This document shows, piece after piece, positions 1-11,300 of a stretch of 64,000 nt of DNA. The notes beneath the pieces are model-generated. The model did no database searches, was not told where the DNA came from, and saw only the letters and a program-made list of their open reading frames with translations. The DNA comes from Cololabis saira. Lineage: Eukaryota > Chordata > Actinopteri > Beloniformes > Belonidae. Position 1 is the stretch's first letter, and each line of letters begins with the position of its first letter. The translations under genes and the position numbers were made by a program. Location: positions 11,286,843-11,350,842 of the forward strand of contig NC_084597.1 of the NCBI RefSeq assembly GCF_033807715.1, read 5' to 3'.

Positions 1-550
1 TTGGTTATGTTCAAGGCAAAAAGCAGAATATTGCCTGAAAATATACAACGTTTTTTTGTGTTTAGTTCAGAAGATAAGAACCATAGAAGGAAATTTGATT
101 TTAAACATCCGTTTGCACAAACTACTTTAAAACAAATGTGTATTTCAGTAAGTGGTGTAAAATTATGGAACTCCTTAACAACTGATTTAAAAGATTGCAA
201 AAATATTCAACAGTTCAAGAAATTGTATAAAGACCACACAATTAGACAATATGAATTCAACGGGTAAAATATATTTTGTTGTTTTTGTTTTTATATTGTT
301 GGTGAGTTAGTGTGTATGTTTTCTTATTTTTTTTGTTTTGTTTTTTCATTATTTCTTTTTTTGGTATTATATAAGTAGTGATTGTTGAACAGACGGACAG
401 ACCATCTTCATATGAATTGTTTTATTTTTTTTGAGAAAGGGGCTTGGTATATAAGGCTTTCTTCTTCTTGCCCCTTTTCCATCGTGGAATGGAACATATG
501 TGAACTGTTTCCATGATATGGAATAAATAAAAATGAAATGAAATGAAATG
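1..550 (+). pseudogene. LINE C-terminus and 3' tail
   Basis: An open frame to 267 encodes a non-LTR retrotransposon tail (SVSGVKLWNSLTTDLKD, QFKKLYKDH). A 3' region with a (GAAAT)n tail follows at about 530-550. It is a 5'-truncated copy open at the window edge. The clade (CR1/L2/Rex-like) is inference. Confidence 0.7.
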
Positions 551-559
551 AAAAAAAAT

Positions 560-1036
560 TGTAAAATTAGAAGATGCAGGACAACATTTGGTCAGTCATC
601 CCTTTCAGTGCTGGGTACACGCCTATGGAATTCTTTACCACCAGAAATAAAATCCCAAACAGAATTAAGGATGTTTAGTGCCAAAGCTAAACATTGGCTT
701 AAGCAGCAGCAGAAATGCGAACATTAACTTTCAAGTCATTGTCAGTACAGTATTTTACTAATGTTTAATGTATTTAACTTGTGCAATTTTTAATCTAAAT
801 TTTGGAGCTGTGTTTATTTGTTTATGATATCTGTTCGCTGCATTATTCACTGTATTTGTATTATTGTATTTTGTATTCAATATCTTTTATCCTTCTTTTG
901 CCTGACCAGGGACAAAGACTGCAAATTAGCTGAAGCTAGACGTCTTGCATGCATCACATTTTTCATTCTTTGTGACAATGTTGTATGTATCGTCCCTGTT
1001 AAATAAACATTAAAATAAAAAAATAAAATAAAATAT
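560..1036 (+). pseudogene. second LINE 3' fragment
   Basis: Encodes a LINE terminal motif (LGTRLWNSLPPEIKSQTELR) at about 572-727, then a 3' untranslated stretch and an (AAAAT)n tail. It is 5' truncated. Confidence 0.7.
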
Positions 1037-1264
1037 TTCTAACCCAAAAAGAGAGAATGTACTCTCAATGACAAATATTGCTGCAGTCAATCACTGGAGG
1101 AGGGTCATGTCTGGGAAACGAGGGGGTTACATGCTGCTCCACATGAAGTGGGGGAGGAAAGGTTTGCTTTCATTAAAAACAGGAAGTGAGAAGCTCTATG
1201 TTTTGTGACGTGTTCAAATAACTGCCATGATGACGTCCAGAAATTACTTACCCCCCTTTAATTA

Positions 1265-1724
1265 CCGTATTTTCTGGACTATAAGCCGCTACTTTTTTTA
1301 TAGGTTTTGAACCATGCGGCTTATACAAAGGTGCAGCTATTCTGTGGATTTTTCTTCCACCGCTCGGGGCGCTCTAACCGGTATTACAATCAAAACTAAG
1401 ACAAAATAAATGCAAAGAAGAATACGCTACTTCTTCTTTAGCAGATAGAAGTAGGAAGAAGCAGATTTCAAACAGATAAATAGATAAATAAATACCGGTT
1501 ATTTTCTCTTGGTTCTGTCCCGTTTTAATCAGCAAAGTTTCTGCCGTGTTAAAAGGATCTATTTAGGTACAAACATGTCATCAGTTACAGTCAAAATCCT
1601 TCTGTACATGTAGTAAATATCTAATCTAACAATAGAAATATCTGCGGCTTGCATATCTTTTTTTTTTTTAATTAGAGCGGGTGCGGCTTATATACAGGTG
1701 CGGCTTATAGTCCAGAAAATACGG
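1265..1724. mobile_element. TIR element with CCGTATTTTCTGGACTATAA ends
   Basis: About 26-nt inverted termini (CCGTATTTTCTGGAC... and its complement) flank 0.4 kb. TA dinucleotides at 1263-1264 and 1725-1726 suggest a Tc1/mariner-type TSD. No transposase is encoded. Confidence 0.7.
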
Positions 1725-1726
1725 TA

Positions 1727-2269
1727 TATTAGCTGTGATATTGAAAACGAAATGAATCAAACATGTGTTCACACCTCCACAGAGGACAAACTTTATACAT
1801 GTGTATTATTAGCCTATTATTACTCTTTCTGTATCAATAGCAAATATGACTTTTATACTGTAAGGTGCCACTTATAACAAAAAATGTTATGTGATGACAG
1901 TGCACTTCCATGTCTCTTAATTCACAGATTTACAGATGGGATTATAAATAGCAGAAAAGCTATTTTAGTTTAATTGTGCTTGTATATTGACAAATGAAAA
2001 ACAGGTGGTGTAACCAGAACCATCCTAATAATTAAACACTCCTAGAGCATTTGTTGAGATACTTAGCAAACGTTTCATTTCATTAAACCAGGCGGAATAG
2101 ATAATCACTTATTATATTTAAGCCAACACAAACAGATCTACTGAGCGTGGCAGAAAAAGGCTTGAAAAGCTGAGCATTGTCTGAAGGCACGAGGTTTTTC
2201 TCTAAAAATTGTGGGGGAAAAAAAAATCCCTAAAAATAAGAAATGACCATTTCAAGAAAGTAATTTCAC
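1727..2269. other. ntrk2 intronic DNA, nothing recognised
   Basis: Downstream intron of the transmembrane exon. I found no clear alternative truncated-TrkB exon or repeat boundary here. Confidence 0.4.
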
Positions 2270-2369
2270 CTTTAATTCCAAACTTGGAGTTTCGTCCATA
2301 TTTCAGGATGATCACCATCAAAACGCAGCCAGTCAAGGCAACTCCAGCGATTCCCACAACTACGTACAC
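2270..2369 (-). CDS. ntrk2: ntrk2 coding exon 11: transmembrane segment
   Basis: 100 nt, phase 0 to 1, between TTGTCCAG and GTGAAA. It encodes VYVVVGIAGVALTG and a further hydrophobic run, then KYGRNSKFGIK. The last codon is split, so splicing must continue to an exon outside the window. Confidence 0.9.
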
Positions 2370-5300
2370 CTGGACAAGAAAGACAAAACACAACAGAAGA
2401 GAAGAGAGCGGGTTTGCTGTCAGGAGCCGTAAACTGAATATAAGGAGTCATGATTATTTACAGGAAAATGAGATTACTACGACGGAGTATTAGGGCCAAA
2501 GTAAGACAAAAAAAAAATTGGAAATTACGAGAATAAAGTCATAAAATTACGAGAATAAAGTCAAAACCTAATGTTGCGAGAATAAAGTTGTAATATTACG
2601 AGAATAAAGTCGTAATATTACGAGAATAAAGTCGTAATATTACGAGAATAAAGTCATAAAATTACGAGAATAAAGTCAAAACCTAAGGTTACGAAAATAA
2701 AGTCGTAATATTACGAGAATAAAGTCAAAACCTAATGTTACGAGAATAAAGTCAAAACCTAATGTTACGAGAATAAAGTCGTAATATTACGAGAATAAAG
2801 TCGTAATATTACGAGAATAAAGTCATAATATTACGAGAATAAAGTCAAAACCTAATGTTACGAGAATAAAGTCGTAATATTATGAGAATAAAGTCAAAAC
2901 CTAATGTTACGAAAATAAAGTCGTAATATTACGAGAATAAAGTCATATTGTTGCGAGAATAAAGTCGTAATATTACGACTTTATTCCTTTAATTTTATGA
3001 CTTTATTCTCGTAATTTCAATTTTTTTTTGTCTTGGTTTGGCCCTAATACTCCGTCGTAGATTACAGTAAACAACAAAGATTGAATGTCTTGTTGACATT
3101 TACTTGTTTCTTTTGCCATTATACTCCAGTTTTATGTGGAGCTAGTTTACATCCTGTTTTATTTTGAAAGTGTTGTTCCTCTCGAGTTTCATATCTAACT
3201 TGTTTTGCTTCGATGGTCCTTTTTATGTCCTGGCCATCTGTATCTGTTTCATATAAGCTTGTCGGTGTCTGCATGTGTTTATGTCGTCCTGTGTCTCATT
3301 TCTCCCCTGCCAGTCCTTCTGTTGTTTCTTTTTGTGTTCCCACACATTGATTTGCTTTGTTTTTCCGAGTGTTTTGGTTAACTAAGGCCCAATCCCAATT
3401 CAACTTCACTCGCCCTTCTTTTCTCCACTCGCCCTTCTTTTCTTCCCTAACCCCTAAAAAAGAAGGGGGAGATTTTAGGGCACTTGAGATCTAGGGCACT
3501 TGGCCCAGGTGCCTGTCCCATTTCTCCTACTCCCCCTCGTTTTCATCCCTAACCTGATCAGGAAGCAGAGAGCTAAAAGCTGTTTTAATTTCAGCTGTAG
3601 CGCTGTAAATATGGCAATTTATTAAGTTTTAATATTTTTTCAGGTATAAAGGTAACCTTTAAGATCCGCAACCGGGGCTCAGTTTATCCAAATAACGCCT
3701 GTTAAGAAATTTGCTCCGAAATTTTGAGATTTCTGTCTGCCTGCCAGCTCCGGAGTTTGGGTCCACGTTACACCAACGCAGAGCCTACGGCGTACGTTAC
3801 ATAACCTACGCCGTAGGCTCTGCGTTGGTGTAACGCGGAACCATAAATCCCTTTATTCTGGCGTGATCTTCGGCAACTTTATCTGAAAGTGTGTAAATTA
3901 CCCAGATAACAGCTGGATTACTTTGTGGTTTCTGAAGACTATTATATCAGAAACATCCAAAACAAATCTGACGAGTCACAGGATTATTTCTCTCTATTTC
4001 TCTGAGACGAGTCTGCCTGTTTGCCTTCGGTCGGCGAGTCAAATCGACGCAGAGCCTACGGCGTAGCTTACGTAGCCTACGGCGTAGCTTACGTAGCCTA
4101 CGGCGTAGGCTACGTAGCCTACGGCGTAGGTTACGTAGCCTACGGCGTAAACTAACAGCCTTTACTCCGGCGCGATCTTAGCGAACAATGGACAAAAAAG
4201 GGATTATGTACATTCACTGAGTGAATATTATGAAAGTAAAATATTGGTTTAAAACTAGAAATGTAATCAAAATGCATTTTTATGCAGAAACTAACTCAAA
4301 ATATTGATTTTATTCACTAAAAATAAGAAATGTCCGCCATGTTTTTTTTTTTTTATTCAGTCCGCAAATGACGACGAAAAGCATTCTGGGAAATTTTCAT
4401 ACCCCCTCGCTCGCCAAGTCAGCATCTGAAATCCCTCGATTTGAAGGGGCTATTCTCAGCCCCTAGCCCTCGTTATGCCCCCTCCCCCTTGGTGAAAAGA
4501 GGAATTGGGACACCACTACCTTCACGGGAACGCGCAAAAGTTAGGGTTAGTGAAGAAAACGAGGGCGAGGGGTTCAATTGGGACGCAGCCATAGTTACCC
4601 TATTGTGGCAGTGCCTTTCGGTCAGTTAAAAGCCTTGTTTTGAGCAAAGTTACAATTGCAAGTAATCTTTAGGATAACTTACTGCGACGCTGTCGTCCAG
4701 AGGAGGGAGTGGCGTATCTGAATAAAATGCAATCAGAGTTATTGAGTGCAAGTATGAATATTTTGTTATTTTTCATATAACATTTGGAGGACATGTAGGA
4801 TAACCTGAAACTCTTTCAAGAGGTAAAACACCTACCGGTGTCTATGCAGAAGATGTCCGGCACACCAAAGGATGAAAGAAAGACGGACATTATCATAGTT
4901 AATTTTAACTCAATACAAGTATTATAGAACCAGTAGAACCAGTACTCGAGTTGAGGGGGGATGAGGGGAGATGGCATCCCCCCTGAAATAAAAACAGTCA
5001 AAATCATCCCCCCTGTAAAACTGCCATCCTCCCTTTCCATCCCTTATGTCATTTCATCAATGAATGTGGTTTTACTGCTATTTCAACATTTAGAGTCATC
5101 ACCAGAAAAATAACACCAGAAAAATAACTTATTTGACAATTTTCACCTGTTTCAAGTAAATTTTCACTTGAAATAAGTAGAAAAATCTGCCAGTGGGACA
5201 AGATTTATCTTCTCATTACAAGCAAAAAAAATCTTGTTCCACTGGCAGATTTTTCTACTTATTTCAAGTGAAAATCTACTTGAAACAGGTGAAAATTGTT

Positions 5301-8300
5301 GTTTTTTCCAGTGACAAGTTTTGTTTTAAGTGTAATGTGATTTTTTTACTAAAATGAGACATTTTAAATAAGAAATAAGACAAATATTCTTGTTAAGATT
5401 TTGAGTTTTTGCAGTGATCCATTTTACTTATCCTGTGAAGGACAGAGTCATATTGATAAGTTCAGAAAACAGTTTTTTATTTTTGTGTTTTGATGTATGA
5501 ATAAAAGCTTACAGAAGGCTGCATTTAACTGCTGCTATGTAATTCCTGCAGTATTTCTGCAGGTGATTTGGTCTGTGCTATTATTTGTAATATATTATAT
5601 TATTCGTAAACAGCACAAATTATCTGTCCCCATATGATAAAATCCACCACCACCCCTGATGTTTTTTTACAACTCGAGTACTGAGTATAACCATGAGTGG
5701 TTGCATTATTTTGAACTATTACTTACAGTAGTCCGGGTAATCTGTAAATGACAAAAAAGAGAAACAAGCAATTTAAGCAAACAACTTTAGAGGCTTAATT
5801 TTAGAGTAAGGAAACCTATAAGGAGACGGCATATTGACCTGTATGGTTGAAGTTAGGGGGGTCGATGAACTGGGCAGAGACCGTCTTCTCATCCCGGCCG
5901 TACCTGTTCTTCGCCACCAGTTTGTACTTGCCGTTATGAATGTGAGTGGGGTTGACCAGCTGTAGGCATCCGTGGTCCTCGTTCTCGGTGGACACGTGGA
6001 TCATGGTGCGAATGTAGTCCTGCTCCTGCAGCGACTCGTTCTCGTGGTACCAGCGCAGCTCGGGCTTGGGGTTCCCGGTCACGGTGAACGGGATGCACCA
6101 GTGGTGGTCCCGCTCTGGAGGCAGAAGCTGCTGGATTGTGGGGGGAACTGACACGGAGGCAACAGAAGAGGTAGAGTAATCACGGGAGGATAGGATATAA
6201 ACACCAGGATAAAGGACGGCAGGGGAAAAGCAACATGTATGGGTTGGGAAAATACAGATACAGTCAGTACTGGAGTTGAAGGGGGATGAGGGAGGATGGC
6301 ATCCCCCCCTGAAATAAAAACAGTAAAAATCATCCCCCCAGTAAAACTGCCATCCTCCCTTTCCATCCCTTATGTCATTTCATCAATGAATGTGGTTTTA
6401 CTGCTATTTCAACATTTAGAGTCATCACCAGAAAAATAACACCAGAAAAATAACTTATTTGACCATTTTCACCTGTTTCAAGTAAATTTTCACTTGAAAT
6501 AAGTAGAAAAATCTGCCAGTGGGACAAGATTTATCTTCTTATTACAAGCAAAAAAAATATTGTTCCCCAGGCAGATTTTTCTACTTATTTCAAGTGAAAA
6601 TCTACTTGAAACAGGTGAAAATTGTTGTTTTTTTTTTCCAGTGATGAGTCCTGTTTTAAGTGTAATAAGATTTTTTACTGAAATGAGAAATTTTAACTAG
6701 AAATAGAACAAATATTCTTATTTTGAGTTTTTGCAGTGATCCATTTTACTTATCCTGTGAAGGACAGAGTCATATTGATAAGTTCAGAAAAGTGTTTTTT
6801 ATTTTTGTGTTTTGATGTATTTGATGTAAGAAAAATAAGACCAGAAAAATAACTTATTTGACAATTTTCACCTGTTTTAAGTAAATTTTCACTTGAAATA
6901 AGTAGGAAAATCTGCCAGTGGGACAAGATTTATCTTGTCAAAAAAATCTTGTTCCACTTTCAAGTGAAAATTTACTTGAAACAGGTGAAAATTGTTGTTT
7001 TTTCCAGTGATGAGTCTTGTTTTAAGTGTAATGAGATTTTTTTTTAACTAAAATTAGACATTTTAACCAGAAATAAGACAAATATTCTTGTTAATATTTT
7101 GAGTTTTTGCAGTGATCCATTTTACTTATCCTGTGAAGGACAGAGTCATATTGATAAGTTCAGAAAACTGTTTTTTATTGTTGTGTTTTGATGTATTTGA
7201 TGTAAGCCCAGTGGATATTTAAAGCTTACAGAAGGCTGCATTTAACTGCTGCTATGTCATTCCTGCAGGTGTTTTGGTCAGTGCTATTATTTGTAATATA
7301 TTATATTATTTGTAATGAGCACAAATTATCTGTCCCATATGATAAAATCCACCATCCCCCCTGATTTTTTTTTTTACAACTCGAGTACTGGATACAGTTG
7401 GGGGGTGAAGAAAAGGATGGAGAGGATCGATGGATCACACAACAATTAAACTCTGACAGCAGGAAAATGTGAAAGAGGAAAATGTAGGTGAAGGCTGGCA
7501 TTTATCAAGCAGATGTGTTTTGGTAGGCAAGAGGAGCTTTATGGGAGGAAGAGATGTAGACACGAAACACGGGAAGTCAATAAGATTTGAAAAACGACAC
7601 TAATGATAACAAACTTGAGGAGCCTTCTGCTTCCACAGGAAAAACATGGTCTAAAAGATGTGATTTAAAGCTCATTAGGGAGGAAATTAGATGAATTAAA
7701 CTTGGGTATGGAAGCATCATTTCTGGAGTTGTATGCCATAACTGAAGTCCTTACAGAAAATGTTCAGCTGAAGAGTGGCCTCGATCTGGCCGACCATGTT
7801 CTCGGCGCTGCATACGATCATCCTGCCATTGTCGTCCGGAGACAGCCCCGACAACGTAAGGATGCTCTCTGTCTCCGAGAGATCAATCTGCAAACACAAC
7901 ATAGTTCTTTGCATCATCATTTCTGTGCATGTTAAGTTGGTGTGATGCTGATCTGTATCAGAGGTAGTAGTTAGATAAATAACAGGAATAATCGTTCAGT
8001 TGCGGCTACAAGCACCAAAATTGGCACACATACTCCTTAGGGGTTGCTCTTTTGATAAAACCATTGTGCCAAAAAAAAAAAAAGATGGCGGCCTTTTTTC
8101 AAGATGGTCGAATATACAATAATATTGCATTTGGCAATAAAATCCAATAGAGTTGTCCTATTGGAATGATCTTGGTGTCAAATCATAACCTTTTCACTAT
8201 GTAGAATCTAAATTTGGACCCATGGACTTACACTCTGGCTTCCTTGTTCCAGATATCAGTCCCAGAATCCTAATGTTCTGCAAAATTTGAGTTTTTTTTG

Positions 8301-11300
8301 TTATGTTTGACACTGGTAAAATGGATGGCAGTGTATACTTTAGTATTGTTAGAGTTTTTGTGTGTGTTTTTTTTGGCACAATGGTTTTATCAAAAGAGCA
8401 ACCCCTAAGGAGTATGTGTGCCAATTTTGGTGCTTGTAGCCACAACTGAACGATTCACCTGTTTTCTGCCTGTTATTTCTTTAACTATAGGACTAAAAAC
8501 AGCTGACTACAGCTACGCGGTCCCCTGAAAAAGAGCCTGAGGAGTTTTTACGCTTTGACGTGTTCAAATCTTTTCTGTTGAAACAAAAGTCAAAAAAGGT
8601 CGTCTTCTCGACTCCGATTGGTCGGCTCAAATGCCGTCACCGGCTGGTCCCTTCTCTCTGCATGGATCAGGCTTTGCAACAGATCCAAAAGTTGGACAGG
8701 TACTCAGACGTAGGAAAAGCAATTAGTCCAGGCAGAATTTCTGAAAATGTGCTTATTTAAAGTGCTGAAGGCATTTTGTGAATATTTACAATATACAACA
8801 TTTCTAGGGGTATTGAATCCAAATCTGCTGTATATGAAGCTCAAAAATGTCCCAAAATGCCTCAAAATTGAGAAATCCAACATGGCCGCCAGGCTGAAAT
8901 CTATTTTTCAGTATATCTTTTTGACTAAACAAGGTACAAAAATTAATTTAATTTACTTTTGTAAGTTTTCCTACATGACAACCTCTTTATCACTAATGAC
9001 CACCTTTTTCTCTATACTTGTGCTGATTATTGACACTTGATCTAAATCAGGACAGGATGTTAAATTCCCATGTGTGAAAACCTGTGAACATTTAATTCAA
9101 GTTCGTAACTTTTTGTACATTTGTTTGTACATTTGACCTCAAAACAAAATACAAGTAAAAGTAGCCTAATAACAATAATAATAACTGAGTAATTATTCAT
9201 AGTTAAAAACAACTTTTTTTTGCAATATCTAAGCAGTTTCTTCATATTACATCCCAATTTGAGTTGGAGAGAACAAATTGATGGGGTTACCAAAAAAATC
9301 AATAAATCCATTGGCATTATAAGGCGCGTTAGTCATCTTGTCACGACGAGTTGTCTCCTTACACTTTATTATAGTTTAATTTATCCTTATCTCTCATATT
9401 GTAATATAGTTTGGGCAAATACTTTTCCTACAAATCTTCACAAAATTCCGGTCCTACAGAAACGTTTTGTTAGGATTGCAACTCGATCAGATTCACTCGC
9501 TTCATCTACTCCTTTATTTCACAAACTCCAGATTCTTACTATTTATGATATCAATATTTTTCAGATATGCGTTTTTATTTATAAGCTAAATTCAAGTGAA
9601 GGTAATATTCCTGGACAGTTCAAGATTTACTTTAAATTAAATTCAGAGATTCATTCTTATTCAACTCGACAATCCTCAGATCTTCATCCTCCTAAATTTC
9701 TCACTTGTAGATGTCAATTTTCGGTTAGATTTAGGGGCACTAAATTGTGGAATGATTTTTCCCACTTGGCAAAGAGCTCGTCCTCTCTGAAATGTTACAA
9801 AAGACGTTTGAAGGACCACCTGACTGCTGTTTTGTAACTGTTTTCCCAATGTATTGTTGTTTATGTATCCATGTTCTTTTTGTTTTTTTTTGTGTTTCAC
9901 TCATAGGGACATATATATAATATAAGTTGTAAAAACAATATCCCATGCACACTCACACACACTTATTTTTTGTCTTTATTCTTTATTATTTATATATTGC
10001 ATTATTAGTTTGCCATCACTTTTGTGTAGTTTTACTTTCTGTTTTTTGTATGTTAATCTTGACATGAAATTTTAATATCTTCGGTGGAGGCTTCAAATAA
10101 GCCCATTGGGTTTTTTGCCTCTTCCTGCACCTATAGTGTTTATCATTGATATTTCCTGTATATTTTTTTTTAAAAACTGTGCTAAACAATAAACTAAACT
10201 AAACTAAACTAATTCTGAATATGGCATCGAATTGCCCATGTAGGAAAACTTACAAAAGTACATTTAATTCATGTTTGTACCTTGTTTAGTCAAAAAGATA
10301 TACTGAAAAATAGATTTCAGCCTGGCAGTGGCGACCATGTTGGATTTCTCGATTTTGAGGAATTTTGGGACATTTTTGAGCTTCATATACAGCAGATTTG
10401 GATCCAGCACCCCTTAATACCCCTAGAAATGTTGTCAGTTATAAATATTCGCAAAATGCCTTCGGGGTTCTGATTTTGTGAAAATTGACCCTGTCTAGTC
10501 TAGGCAGAATTTCTGAAAATGTGCTTATTTAAAGTGCTGAAGGCATTTTGTGAATATTTACAATATACAACATTTCTAGGGGTATTAAGGGGTGCTGAAT
10601 CCAAATCTGCTGTATATGAAGCTCAAAAATGTCCCAAAATGCCTCAAAATTGAGAAATCAAACACGGCCGCCAGGCTGAAATCTATTTTTCAGTATATCT
10701 TTTTGACTAAACAAGGTACAAAAATTTAAAAAATTAAATGTACTTTTGTAAGTTTTCCTACATGACAACCTCTTTATCACTAATGACCACCTTTTTCTCT
10801 ATACTTGTGCTGATTATTGACACTTGATCTAAATCAGGACAGGATGTTAAATTCCCATGTGTGAAAACCTGTGAACATTTAATTCAAGTTCGTAACTTTT
10901 TGTACATTTGTTTGTACATTTGACCTCAAAACAAAATACAAAGTAAGTAAAAGTAGCCTAATAACAATAATAATAACTGAGTAATTATTCATAGTTAAAA
11001 ACAACTTTTTTTTGCAATATCTAAGCAGTTTCTTCACATTACATCCCAATTTGAGTTGGAGAGAACAAATTCATGGGGTTACCAAAAAAATCAATAAATC
11101 CATTGGCATTATAAGGCGCGTTAGTCATCTTGTCACGACGAGTTGTCTCCTTACACTTTATTATAGTTTAATTTATCCTTATCTATCATATTGTAATATA
11201 GTTTGGGCAAATACTTTTCCTACAAATCTTCACAAAATTCTGGTCCTACAGAAACGTTTTGTTAGGATTGCAACTCGATCAGATTCACTCGCTTCATCTA

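Noticed and set aside
1727..2269. Truncated-TrkB (T1-type) terminal exon
   Set aside because: I looked for a short exon encoding the conserved T1 tail and saw no convincing acceptor plus tail. Intron read-through after SKFGIKG is not evidence of an isoform.
2478..3059. Regularly spaced repeats suggestive of a CRISPR array
   Set aside because: There are no unique spacers. Units are head-to-tail minisatellite in a eukaryotic TIR element.
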